Shown one piece after another: positions 9,454 through 17,711 of a DNA stretch of 64,000 nt. The position numbers and the translations under genes were made by a program. Below the pieces are notes generated by a model that did not search any database, was not told the origin of the DNA, and was given only the letters and a program-made list of their open reading frames with translations. Positions within the stretch are counted from its first letter, which is position 1; the number at the start of each line of letters is the position of its first letter. Origin of the DNA: AWTP1-13 sp963820375 (GTDB lineage: Bacteria > Pseudomonadota > Alphaproteobacteria > Rhizobiales > Hyphomicrobiaceae); contig CAWFZX010000019.1 of NCBI GenBank assembly GCA_963820375.1, positions 1 through 64,000 on the forward strand, read 5' to 3'.

Positions 9454-9687
9454 ATGCCTCATTATTATTTCCACGTGAGACGTGGCCAAGTCACCGTGCT
9501 CGACCAGGAAGGCATCGAACTCGCCGATGCTGTGGAGGCCGAAGTGGAGGGAGCAGAACGCGCGCATCGGCTCGTGAACGGGGCGTCCATGAACGGGGCG
9601 TCAATTGACGAGGCGTCCGCCAGCCGCGCGGGGGGGATAATCGTCGCTGACGATAATTGGGAAACCTTGTTTGAACTGCCGTTCTAG
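9454..9687 (+). CDS. DUF6894 family small protein
   Basis: A 77-residue protein opening with MPHYYFHVRRGQ and DQEGIELADAVEAEVEGAE, the signature of the DUF6894 family common in Rhizobiales. It ends with an aromatic/hydrophobic strand (NWETLFELPF). Residues 45-56 contain a short repeat (NGASMNGASIDEAS) that comes from duplicated bases (GGGGCGTC units). The ribosome site GGGAGGCTTGCT precedes the ATG. Function is unknown. Confidence 0.75.
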   Translation: MPHYYFHVRRGQVTVLDQEGIELADAVEAEVEGAERAHRLVNGASMNGASIDEASASRAGGIIVADDNWETLFELPF

Positions 9688-9725
9688 AAGCGAAACGGTG
9701 GTGCTTGGGGACTGGGGGGCGAGTG

Positions 9726-9986
9726 ATGACTGAGCACGACGGGCAATTCGACTGCAATAGCAGCCAAGTCAGGGACGCCGAGCGGCGGCTGGCGGTCCAG
9801 CACGTCTTTATCGAGCGGCTACGCGCCTCAGGGAACGATACCCGTTCTGCCGAAAAGGCCTTGGAAGTCATGCGCGACATCCTGCGTGAGCTTTATTGCG
9901 CGCGTAGTCGGTTGCGACGCAAGGACGTGCCCCGCAAAGGCGCTCCGGGCGTGCTGCGCATTACAAAAACCGGGAGCAGGCGCTAA
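9726..9986 (+). CDS. Hypothetical small helical protein
   Basis: An 86-residue, Arg-rich, mostly helical protein (AERRLAVQHVFIERLRASGN, EKALEVMRDILRELYCARSR). It lies 38 bases after the DUF6894 gene on the same strand and could be co-transcribed. The ATG at 9726 is preferred over an upstream frame start at 9705 because a G-rich ribosome site (GGGGGGCGAG) sits just before it. Similar proteins accompany DUF6894 genes in related genomes, as I recall. Function is unknown. Confidence 0.58.
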   Translation: MTEHDGQFDCNSSQVRDAERRLAVQHVFIERLRASGNDTRSAEKALEVMRDILRELYCARSRLRRKDVPRKGAPGVLRITKTGSRR

Positions 9987-10715
9987 CGGCCAACCCGTCG
10001 CGACTCGACGTGATCAATATCGAGAAGGGAGCGACCGCGCCCGGAGAAACAACCCCGAGCGCGGTCCAGGGAGTGCAGACGTTGCCCTGACCGGCAAGAT
10101 GGGAAGGCCGGGCTTGTGTCTGCGAGCGCCGGTTGATGCTCCAAAGTTGGAATGGATCGCCTCTGCTTTCCCAAGCCAGGCGGCCATTCGGCCGGCATTC
10201 CTGATCACGGTAGGAAATGGCCGCGATCGGGCGATAGTTTTATCCCCATTTCAGGGGAGGACTTTGCAAGGCGAAAGCTGGGTTACACTCGGTACGTGGC
10301 TCTGCAAACAATCACTACGATATTCATAGTCGAGCCGAGAGGAGCTAACCGCAAAGGGGCAACGCAGCACGGTCGTCGTAAGGCGGCGCCTCGACGAGTA
10401 GCCGAAGCACGCTAACTTGTCGGGTTTAAACCGTTGAGAGCTTAGAGACGGCGCAGGCACTAGCTCGCGCCGCTCGGACTGCAATGCAACGGTAGGGCAA
10501 GTGCGCGCAGATTTAATCGCAATGGCGGCGTGGTGTTGAGCGTGCTCCACGGGACCCGCGTGACGATGAGCGCGATATCGCATGGCGGGCGTTACGAGGC
10601 CTTGCCGGGTTACTGAACGTGCGCATCGTTGACTGTTTCGGGGTTTCACCCGAGTGCTTTGCGACTGGGTAGCTGGCATGGGTTTCACTCCTCCAACACC
10701 GAATGAGTGAACCAG
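9987..10715. other. Island interior without supported gene
   Basis: About 730 bases where all frames on both strands lack domain-like sequence or plausible starts. It probably contains decayed DNA and the leader of the small secreted protein at 10716. Confidence 0.45.
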
Positions 10716-10982
10716 ATGCGAACACAAGCAATTGCCGCCGTCATGGTGGTCGCAGCGCCGCTGTTGGTCCTTGGAAGCCTGCAAGCGGTAGCCTGCTGGG
10801 GCACAGCAGGCTATGGGTATCAGACCGCCGCCGTTACGCCCGTCGCCGTGCGTCGTCCCGTTGCCGCTGCCGCCGTAGTGCGCCGGAACTACGGCTATGG
10901 AGGGAGAGCTGTCGTGCCACGCGTGGGGTCGGGCGCCCGCATCGGCCGCACAGGCCCTGGCAACAGAGGTCTAGGAAGGTAA
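10716..10982 (+). CDS. Small secreted hypothetical protein, Ala/Val/Arg/Gly-rich
   Basis: An 88-residue protein with a signal peptide (MRTQAIAAVMVVAAPLLVLG, likely cleavage near QAVA). The mature part is low-complexity: GTAGYGYQTAAVTPVAV, an AAAAVV segment, then NYGYGGRAVVPRV and a Gly/Arg end. The start at 10716 gives a clean signal peptide; an in-frame GTG at 10707 would add three residues. No family recognised. Confidence 0.55.
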   Translation: MRTQAIAAVMVVAAPLLVLGSLQAVACWGTAGYGYQTAAVTPVAVRRPVAAAAVVRRNYGYGGRAVVPRVGSGARIGRTGPGNRGLGR

Positions 10983-11088
10983 ACTAAGCGAGTGGCAGCC
11001 CTCTCGGGCGGCGGTTGCCACTCTCGCTACAGAGATCCTCATCATAGCGCCCGGCGCATGTCGTCGTCATCGCGAACCTTCAAACAGC

Positions 11089-11364
11089 TTGCCTCGCTCC
11101 AAGTTGGGCGCGCTTCCACTCCGGGCATTTCGTCTTGCACAAGGCCGGCTGCGGACGCGCTCGATATGGCAGTATGTGGACGCTTACCGTCCTGACTTCT
11201 GGCTGCCGCGGCTTCGCCTCTGGCTCGAGGTCAAGCCGCATGCGCCAAACTGGATCGAACTCCGAAAGGCGGCACTGCTCGCGGAGTGCACCGGCTCTGC
11301 TGTCCTCATTTCCACAGGAGGACCGAGCATCGTCGAGAGAAGGCGTACGTGCAGTGCAAGCTGA
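11089..11364 (+). pseudogene. Fragment of a PD-(D/E)XK nuclease-like protein
   Basis: The central part (about 11185-11335) reads YRPDFWLPRLRLWLEVK followed by ELRKAALLAECTGSAVLIST, matching the PDF...EVK core found in phage- and plasmid-borne proteins with a restriction-nuclease-like fold. The N-terminal zinc or DNA-binding part is absent and the frame breaks after STGGPS; the continuation (residues such as EKAYVQCKLKEHYGIE) is in another frame. It is most likely a truncated remnant of mobile DNA. Confidence 0.45.
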
Positions 11365-11516
11365 AAGAGCACTACGGTATCGAATGCATCGCGCACCACC
11401 AGGCGACCAAGCCCCGGGAGCTAGTTGCCGCGAAGGGAGGTAATTAGCCTCTCATGCTTCCCCCGAGCTTCCCCAGTGCCGGCGCGGCGAAGCAGCCCCA
11501 CCAGAAACCCCCACCG

Positions 11517-11570
11517 TTACTGGGCTTTAGCTGCTTCCCCACTTTTCACCACCTGTTTGGATAATTGCAT
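11517..11570 (-). pseudogene. Broken 5' end of the SDR gene
   Basis: A ribosome site (GGAGAGGAGAACGG) and ATG are followed by codons for MQLSKQV, nearly the same as the intact SDR start MELSKQV at 7636, then unrelated codons and a TAA after 17 residues. The position 61 bases 3' of the LysE gene suggests lysE and the SDR gene were once adjacent. Confidence 0.65.
11549..11566. repeat. Direct repeat, right copy (island boundary)
   Basis: Identical 18 bases to 7615-7632 (CCACCTGTTTGGATAATT), same orientation, within the broken SDR start. Confidence 0.75.
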
Positions 11571-11631
11571 CACGCCGTTCTCCTCTCCAACTTTGTGAGC
11601 TGCCCCGCAAAAGAATCCCCCGCGTGCCGAT

Positions 11632-12258
11632 TTACTTCACCTCGGCGATGAGTTTCACGCCCAGCACCCCGATGACACCGGCGGCCAGGCGATCGATCAA
11701 GGGCTTGGCTCCGAGATACCTGCGGCGCGGACCCTCGGATGAGAACACGATAGCAACGATCGCATACCACCCTGTTTCGATGAGAAAGATCGTGGGCAAC
11801 GTCACCCATGCGACCCAGGTCGGCGGATCGACCGGCAGCAACGCGGTGAAAATGCTGGCATAGGCAATGGCCGTTTTGGGATTGCTCAGTTGCGTCGCCA
11901 GACCGACGAGAAGGAACTTGCGTAAGCTCCCTGATGCATCCGCAGAAATCTGGCCTATCGTTGTCGGTTCGCTGGCGCCTCTCCAAAGCAGCACCGCAAG
12001 GTAGATCAAATAGGCGCCACCTCCGATCTTCAATCCAAGATAGGCCCATGGCACCGCGGTCAGAACCATATGCAGACCAAGCAGCGCCGCACTCGCGAAC
12101 ATGAGCCCGCCCAAGCCCATGCCGACAGCAGTTACAATGCCTGCGGGACGGGACACGGCGATCGACGTGCGTGCAACGTATACGAAACTAGGGCCAGGAC
12201 TGATGGCGCCGATCAGGATGGCCCCGCAGATGGCACCTATTGGGATCAACAGTTCCAT
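11632..12258 (-). CDS. LysE/RhtB family exporter
   Basis: A 208-residue inner-membrane protein with about six membrane segments. The family signature is at the N-terminus (GAISPGPSFVYVARTSI), with a characteristic SNPKTAIAYASIF in the middle (residues near 145). Members export amino acids, homoserine lactones and related metabolites. The start at 12258 (MELLIPIGAICG) follows GAGG; the frame extends upstream to 12372 but the extra residues are not family-like. It is followed on the same strand by the broken SDR start. Confidence 0.88.
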   Translation of the reverse strand: MELLIPIGAICGAILIGAISPGPSFVYVARTSIAVSRPAGIVTAVGMGLGGLMFASAALLGLHMVLTAVPWAYLGLKIGGGAYLIYLAVLLWRGASEPTTIGQISADASGSLRKFLLVGLATQLSNPKTAIAYASIFTALLPVDPPTWVAWVTLPTIFLIETGWYAIVAIVFSSEGPRRRYLGAKPLIDRLAAGVIGVLGVKLIAEVK

Positions 12259-12582
12259 GGCTCGTGCCTCGCTGACGTGGCGTGTCCGCGCCCTCTCCCT
12301 CTCAGCGCATGACAATAACGGAAAGATTTGCTGAGCAGAGGACAAAGTGTAGCTGCGGCGGCCGGAACTCATGCATGCCCAGGTGCCAATCTCCTATTGC
12401 GTTTTGGGTGCTCAAGTCGCCGTTCGGTTCCAAGGCCACGCCTAGCGTTCCGCGCCAGCGCCTTGCAGCTCCGCCGGTCTACTGTTGAGCACCTCTCTTG
12501 TGCCCAAATTCCTGGCGAAGTTGCTGCTCCAGGGCTGGAGGGGTCGTGATATGGCCGGCGTTGCAAAGATCGTGGCAGTAGG

Positions 12583-12975
12583 ATGATCGAAGGTTCCTGT
12601 CATTGCGGCGCCGTCCGCTGGAGTTTTGCCGGAACCCCTGAATCGGCCACCGCCTGCAACTGCACGGTCTGCCGACGCTATGGAGCGCTCTGGGCCTATG
12701 ACTACGAAAACGAGCGCATCGGAGTATCGGGCCCCACTCGGGTCTATGCCTGGGGAAGTCGGACGCTCGGCTTTCATTTTTGCGCAGACTGCGGCTGCGT
12801 AGCCTATTGGCGCGCGCTCGCGCCCCGTGACGATGGCCGTCGCCGCATCGCGGTCAATTTGCGGCTCGCGGAACTCGCAGTGGTGGGTGCTATCGTCCTG
12901 GATCACTTCGACGGACTTGTCAGTTTTCATGACCTCGATCGCGACGGACGCCGCGTTGTGGATGTGTGGTTCTAA
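12583..12975 (+). CDS. GFA-fold (glutathione-dependent formaldehyde-activating-like) zinc protein
   Basis: A 130-residue protein of the GFA/CENP-V family. The structural zinc ligands are visible: CHCG (residues 6-9), CNCTVC near residue 26 and CADCG near residue 68. The family includes proteins once annotated as S-(hydroxymethyl)glutathione synthase, but the enzymatic role is disputed and most members are uncharacterised. It is a single gene convergent with the methyltransferase, separated by a bidirectional hairpin. Confidence 0.88.
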   Translation: MIEGSCHCGAVRWSFAGTPESATACNCTVCRRYGALWAYDYENERIGVSGPTRVYAWGSRTLGFHFCADCGCVAYWRALAPRDDGRRRIAVNLRLAELAVVGAIVLDHFDGLVSFHDLDRDGRRVVDVWF

Positions 12976-13025
12976 CGAGGACTGCTGCACAAGCTCACAA
13001 ACCTAAATGGGGTTGTCACCGGAGC

Positions 13026-13058
13026 AGGCCTGGGCGGGGCAGAAGCTCGCCCAGGCCT
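13026..13058. terminator. Bidirectional hairpin between convergent genes
   Basis: A perfect 11-base inverted repeat, AGGCCTGGGCG / CGCCCAGGCCT, with an 11-base loop lies between the GFA gene (+) and the methyltransferase (-). There is no T-run on either side. Confidence 0.6.
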
Positions 13059-13070
13059 TAACATGTAGGA

Positions 13071-14129
13071 TTAGCGACGCGCCTCGATAATCAGATTAAA
13101 TGGCGTCTCGGCGGCCCGACGCACGGTGCCGAACCCGGCTGATTTCAGCACGGACTCGAGCTGCCTCGGGCCCGCCTGGGCGCCAAGCACGTGAGTGCCC
13201 CTTTCTGAGATCGCGTGCGCGCAGCACATGGTTGTCGATGCGGCGTAATAGAGCCGGCCGATCGCATTGATGTTGTCCTCGACACGGTCGGCGGCGAAGG
13301 GCTCAATCAGCAAAAGCGTGCCGTCCCCCGCCATCGCCGTTGTCGCGTACCGCGCCGCTTCGACGGGTCGACCCATGTCGTGCAGGCAGTCAAAGAAGCA
13401 GATCAGGTCGTAGCCGCGCTTGGGGTAGGCATCGGCGCGAGCGACCTCGAAGCTAACGCGATCGGCAACGCCAGCGTTGCGGGCGACCTGGCGGGCGACG
13501 GCAATCGAGCCGTCATGGACGTCGAAGCCCCAAAACCGGCTGTTGGGGAATGCCTCGGCCATCAGTACGGTCGAATGGCCGTGCCCACAGCCGACATCGG
13601 CAACCTTGGCGCCCTCCTCCAGCTTTCTGATCACGCCGGTCAACGCCGGCAGCCAGTCCTTGACGAGACTCGCGCTGTAGCCGTTGCGGTAGAATGCCGC
13701 CACACCACAGAACAAACCCTCGCTGTGATCGCCCCAACTCACACCCTTGCCCGTCTTGAAGGCCGTGAGTGATTTTTGCTCGTCGGCCCACATAGACGCG
13801 ACCACCTGCCAGGCGTGCGGCAGGAACAGTGGGCTCGTGTCGTCAGCAAGGATCGCGGCCTGCTCCGGCGTCAACTCGTAAGTCGCGGACGCAGGATGAT
13901 AGTCGACATAGCCTCCTGCGACCTGAGCGTTGAGCCACTCACGGACATAGCGCTCGCCGCAGCCGCTGCGCTTGGCCACCTCCTGCGAGCTTAGTGGGCC
14001 TGCGCCTGCCATCGCCTTGTAGAGACCGAGCTTGTCACCAAAGCTCACCATCACCCCACCGTAGCCGGCGGAAAGGTCCCCGAAGAGGCGTCCAAACAGC
14101 ATCTCGAGTTTCTGTTGCTTGACCGTCAT
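13071..14129 (-). CDS. Class I SAM-dependent methyltransferase with winged-helix N-terminus
   Basis: A 352-residue protein. The N-terminal third looks like a winged-helix/dimerisation module (LSSQEVAKRSGCGERYVREW) as in O-methyltransferases and Rv2258c-like proteins. The Rossmann-fold domain has VADVGCGHGHSTVLMAEAFP for SAM binding near residue 170, acidic GFDVHD on strand 2 and FDCLHDMG on strand 4. The start at 14129 follows AGGAAA. It is divergent from a GlxA-type regulator, which likely controls it. Substrate unknown. Confidence 0.85.
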   Translation of the reverse strand: MTVKQQKLEMLFGRLFGDLSAGYGGVMVSFGDKLGLYKAMAGAGPLSSQEVAKRSGCGERYVREWLNAQVAGGYVDYHPASATYELTPEQAAILADDTSPLFLPHAWQVVASMWADEQKSLTAFKTGKGVSWGDHSEGLFCGVAAFYRNGYSASLVKDWLPALTGVIRKLEEGAKVADVGCGHGHSTVLMAEAFPNSRFWGFDVHDGSIAVARQVARNAGVADRVSFEVARADAYPKRGYDLICFFDCLHDMGRPVEAARYATTAMAGDGTLLLIEPFAADRVEDNINAIGRLYYAASTTMCCAHAISERGTHVLGAQAGPRQLESVLKSAGFGTVRRAAETPFNLIIEARR

Positions 14130-14258
14130 GGCATTTTTCCTGTTTCGCACTCCGGCGCCCTGTGCGCGGGAAGTGACGGGAGAATTGACGGTTGCTAACC
14201 TGGTTGGTGAGTGTGAAACGGGCCAGCAACGGTTCGTTCATGCCAAGAAGGCTCTCCC

Positions 14259-15290
14259 ATGTCGGCAAAGACCCGGCCGCTTCACGTCAGCCTTGTCGCC
14301 ATTCCCGATGCGGTCATCTCGACGCTGACTGGCATTTACGATGTATTGGGCTCCTTTCGCATGCTCGGCCGCGCCGAGCCGTCGATGCCTGACGAGCCGC
14401 CGTTCACCATCGAGATCGTCGCCACGCAACGCGGTAGTGTGGCGTTGGCGAGCGGCGTGCCCGTGGAGGCTCGCCGTGCCGTGTCGGAGATCGCCACAAC
14501 GGATATCATCATCGTGCCGTCGGTCCTGGTCGGCGCCGACGGCTGGACGCGTGGCCGCTATGCCGAGATCGTCGACTGGGCCACGCGAATGCATGCCGAG
14601 GGCGCGCTCCTGTGCTCGGCCTGCTCGGGCGTGTTCCTGCTCGCCGAGACCGGGCTCTTCGACGGCCAGGAGACCACCGTCCACTGGGCCTATGCTGGAG
14701 AGTTCGGACGCGTGTTTCCACGCGTGCCGTTGCAGCCCGATCGGGTGCTGGTCGTCTCGGGCGAGCGCGAAGAGCTTGTCACCTCCGGCGCCTCGATGAC
14801 CTGGCACGATCTCGTGCTCTATCTGATCGCCCGGCACGTCGGCGCAACGGCCGCGCAAACCGTGGCGCGGTTCTTCGCCTTGCAATGGCACCATGAGGGG
14901 CTCGCGCCCTACATCGTCTTCCAGGGTCGCAACAATCACGGCGATGCAGCGATCGCGGATGCCCAGGCCTGGCTATCGACCCACTTCTCCGTCGGCAGTC
15001 CGGTCGAGGAGACGGTCCGCCGCTCAGGTCTCGCCGAGCGCACATTCAAACGGCGCTTCACCGAGGCAACAGGTTTGGCGCCGATCGACTACATCCAACG
15101 CCTGCGCATCGAGGACGCCAAGCGTCGGCTCGAGCGCACGGATGCCCCGGTCGACGAGATCAGTTGGCAGGTCGGCTACGAGGATGCTGCATTCTTCCGT
15201 CGCCTCTTCAAGCGGGTCACTGGACTGACGCCGGGCGCCTACCGTCGACGCTTTCAGCTCCCGTCCTTCGCCCGCTCGCAGCGCAAGTGA
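14259..15290 (+). CDS. GlxA-type transcriptional regulator (DJ-1/PfpI plus AraC HTH)
   Basis: A 343-residue regulator. The N-terminal 190 residues form a DJ-1/PfpI-like glutamine-amidotransferase fold, with the nucleophile-elbow region LLCSACSGVFLLAETGL and HWAY. The last 100 residues are an AraC/XylS domain: SGLAERTFKRRF in the first helix-turn-helix and QVGYEDAAFFRRLFKRVTG in the second. GlxA-type proteins usually sense small molecules and control adjacent catabolic genes. The divergent methyltransferase, 129 bases away, is the obvious target (inference). Confidence 0.88.
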   Translation: MSAKTRPLHVSLVAIPDAVISTLTGIYDVLGSFRMLGRAEPSMPDEPPFTIEIVATQRGSVALASGVPVEARRAVSEIATTDIIIVPSVLVGADGWTRGRYAEIVDWATRMHAEGALLCSACSGVFLLAETGLFDGQETTVHWAYAGEFGRVFPRVPLQPDRVLVVSGEREELVTSGASMTWHDLVLYLIARHVGATAAQTVARFFALQWHHEGLAPYIVFQGRNNHGDAAIADAQAWLSTHFSVGSPVEETVRRSGLAERTFKRRFTEATGLAPIDYIQRLRIEDAKRRLERTDAPVDEISWQVGYEDAAFFRRLFKRVTGLTPGAYRRRFQLPSFARSQRK

Positions 15291-15767
15291 CCTGTGCCTG
15301 GGAGCAAGACGAGCAGCGCGCGATGCATTGCCTGTAGCGGCGTAAAAGGTCCTGGCAGCCCGTCGGCGTAAGCCACGCACATTCACGTCAATGTCCCCTC
15401 CGCCGGAGCGGCGTCTGTCCGCGCGATAGCCGCGGCGTGCGCCATCGATATCGATATCCACCCGGGTACGCCGATCGGCCTTTTTGCGGTCGCCACGCCT
15501 GTCGTCCACGTCGACATTTCTGCGTTGCTCGCTTCTCGCCCCCTCACCACGCGCCCCTTTGTCGCCCGAGCGCTGTGTGCCGCGACGGCGCAGGCCACAG
15601 GCAAGATCCCAGCCACCGGCCGGGAACCTGGGTTGCGTGAAACGCGCACGGTGCCAACTTACGTTGGACCTCGGGCATGGCGGCGCGCGTGGTAGAGTTG
15701 GCAGCTTTCGCCGCAAACTGACACCCGACGTTCACCCATCCATCCCCTTCCACAACCCACATTGCGC
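15291..15767. other. Intergenic; possible decayed Asp/Val-repeat protein on the minus strand
   Basis: No intact gene. One minus-strand frame around 15372-15570 shows repeated alternating residues (RRNVDVDDRRGD, RVDIDIDGARRGYR, GGDIDVNVRGLRR), similar in pattern to NVNVN-type secreted low-complexity proteins, but without start, signal peptide or stop at a sensible position. It may be a decayed gene. Confidence 0.3.
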
Positions 15768-16730
15768 ATGCTCGACATTATCAATCTGGCGCTACCCTTT
15801 TTCGGTATGATCTTCATCGGCTTTGTGTGCGGCAAGTGGCGACGCATTCCCGATGAGGGGCTCGCCTGGATGAACTTTTTCATCCTTTACGTCGCCCTCC
15901 CGGCTCTGTTCTTCCGCATCCTCTCCAAGACGCCGCTGGAGCAGCTGGCGCAATTCGACTTCATCATGGCAACGACGCTGGCGACCGCCAGCACCTTTAC
16001 CCTCGCCTTTATTGTTGGCCTCTTCCTGCGGCACGGCCGGATCGGGGAAGCAACGCTGGCCGGTGTGGCCGGCGGCTTCGGCAACGTCGGCTACATGGGG
16101 CCAGGGCTGGCATTGGCGACGCTCGGTTCCGAGGCGGCCGTGCCGGTAGCCTTGATCTTTTGCTTTGATGCCCTTTTGATTTTCGTGATGGTCCCGTTGT
16201 TGATGGCCTTCAGCAAGACCACAAACACCAGCGTCGGTCGGGCGCTCAGGGGTACCGTGCGGAGCGTTGCCCTCAATCCGCTCCTCCTCGCCGCCGCGCT
16301 CGGGACTGGCGCTGCAGCCCTCCAATTCGAGCCGCCAGTGGCGGCCGACCGCCTGCTGCAGTTTCTTTATACGTCGGCGGCACCCTGCGCTCTTTTTGCG
16401 CTCGGCGTCACGGTCGCGCTCCGGCCCGTCGGCCGCATGTTTCCGGACGTGCCGCTGCTCGCTGCCGTGAAGCTCCTCATCCATCCAATACTTGTGCTCT
16501 TGCTGCTGCGGATGTTCGGCCCGTTTAGCCCCATCTGGACCGGCACGGCGGTGCTGATGGCGGCACTGCCGCCGGCCCTTACCGCCTACGTCTTCGCGCG
16601 CCAGTATGGTATTTGGATCGAGCAAGCCTCCAGCGTGGTGCTGTTCGGCACCCTCGGCTCGGTTGTGACTTTGATCATCGTGATATGGCTGGTACAGACC
16701 GGGTCGCTGGCGCGTCTGGCCGTGGGGTGA
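15768..16730 (+). CDS. AEC family transporter (auxin efflux carrier-like)
   Basis: A 320-residue inner-membrane carrier with about ten hydrophobic segments arranged as two five-helix halves. Family features are PFFGMIFIGFVCGK at the N-terminus, NFFILYVALPALFFRIL in segment 2 and GGFGNVGYMGPGLAL near residue 105. Bacterial relatives transport malate, malonate or other organic acids. The ATG at 15768 is preferred; an upstream TTG at 15762 adds two residues. It converges on the TIGR03067-like gene. Confidence 0.87.
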   Translation: MLDIINLALPFFGMIFIGFVCGKWRRIPDEGLAWMNFFILYVALPALFFRILSKTPLEQLAQFDFIMATTLATASTFTLAFIVGLFLRHGRIGEATLAGVAGGFGNVGYMGPGLALATLGSEAAVPVALIFCFDALLIFVMVPLLMAFSKTTNTSVGRALRGTVRSVALNPLLLAAALGTGAAALQFEPPVAADRLLQFLYTSAAPCALFALGVTVALRPVGRMFPDVPLLAAVKLLIHPILVLLLLRMFGPFSPIWTGTAVLMAALPPALTAYVFARQYGIWIEQASSVVLFGTLGSVVTLIIVIWLVQTGSLARLAVG

Positions 16731-16808
16731 CAAAGTCCCCGCCTTGGCTCTGCCGAGGCTGTGCGACGTTGGCGTCAGGCAAACCCGTTTGCTGTCGGCT
16801 CGCCTCGT

Positions 16809-17240
16809 TTACGGCTTCGTGCGCTTGAATGTAATGAGGACGTATCCGGAGCCAGTTTTTGCCGCGAACGCGGCGGGCCGGGTCTTCGCCAGATTTGCGG
16901 CGTTGTCGCAGATTGTCAGCGTGTCGCCGTCGAGGACATAGATACCCTTCCACGCCTTCCCGGTCAGTGCCCCTTGCCGATGCTCGAAGTCGATGGCCGT
17001 CGGCTTCGCGCCTGCGTGCATGCGGAGGGCTCCCGCGTAGAGCGACTTGCCAGCCTGCGACTGGATCTGAAAACGATTGCCCGTAACGGAGAGCCGATGT
17101 CCAACAACGTCATCGGCGGCCTTGCCATCGCGTTCTGCCTTGGTCGCCGTCCAGGTTCCCTGCAGCTTCGTTTGAACGGCCTCGGCCGGCTGGGCCCAGG
17201 CAAGAACACATCCGGTCAGCACCGGCGTCAGCCAGTGCAT
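16809..17240 (-). CDS. TIGR03067-like secreted protein
   Basis: A 143-residue protein with a signal peptide (MHWLTPVLTGCVLAWA, cleavage near AEA). The mature protein fits the TIGR03067 lipocalin-like pattern: LQGTWTATKAERDGK, then RLSVTGNRFQIQ, KPTAIDFEH, KGIYVLDGDTLTICDN and RPAAFAAKTGSGYVLITFKR. The start at 17240 follows GGAGAGGTGTC; the upstream frame start (17264) is unlikely. Function is unknown; these proteins are widespread in soil bacteria and planctomycetes. Confidence 0.72.
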   Translation of the reverse strand: MHWLTPVLTGCVLAWAQPAEAVQTKLQGTWTATKAERDGKAADDVVGHRLSVTGNRFQIQSQAGKSLYAGALRMHAGAKPTAIDFEHRQGALTGKAWKGIYVLDGDTLTICDNAANLAKTRPAAFAAKTGSGYVLITFKRTKP

Positions 17241-17711
17241 GACACCTCTCCGGCTAGGGTGCATGGCTCGCCATCTCCATAAACCAGGCGCTCATCATCG
17301 CGCCAAGAGGACCCTGGCCAACTCCGGGCGAGACCACGATCGGCATAAACCATGGCGCAGCTGGAGGGAAAACCCCAAGGCAAGGCGCGTCAGCCCCGCA
17401 AGGGAGTGCCGGGGGCGGAGCTCGACGCCAGGCCGCTGCTTGCGGAAAAAACGCCGCCGACGCGACGACGGCGCTCGTCGCCAGTCTTGCAACCGACGGA
17501 ACCGTGGGTCAGGGTCGCAGGAGCGTTCTTTGCAGCCTAGGTTGCTGGTCTCAATACGGGCTGGCGACAGCGGAGCGCAAATGTCCAACCGGACGCTGCG
17601 AGTTAAATGCAGATCACCAACGTCGCGCTTTTGTGTCTGTCGGCTGCGGACCACAATCTCGCGGTTTCTCGAGGCGGTCGGCTGCGCACATAAGAGCTTA
17701 AGAGGCGAGCC
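17241..17711. other. Intergenic, no supported gene
   Basis: Between the divergent TIGR03067-like and GNAT genes. Long overlapping frames exist on both strands (about 120-160 residues) but show Arg-rich antisense-type composition with no domain. Confidence 0.45.

Larger units (their letters stand above)
7633..11548. mobile_element. Putative 3.9-kb accessory island in the 5' end of the SDR gene
   Basis: The segment lies between exact 18-base direct repeats and carries only short hypothetical genes (7794, 8827, 9454, 9726, 10716) and a fragment of a PD-(D/E)XK-like protein. Near each end is the 18-base sequence CTTCCCCCGAGCTTCCCC (7749-7766 and 11457-11474) and, in opposite orientation, AAGTGGGGAAGCA (7792-7804) against TGCTTCCCCACTT (11532-11544). 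No intact integrase or transposase is visible, so it would be non-autonomous or decayed. The element call is inference from repeats and content. Confidence 0.45.

Noticed and set aside
15792..16733. A 313-residue minus-strand frame
   Set aside because: It is the antisense of the AEC transporter gene; composition is Gln/His/Arg-rich with no domain.
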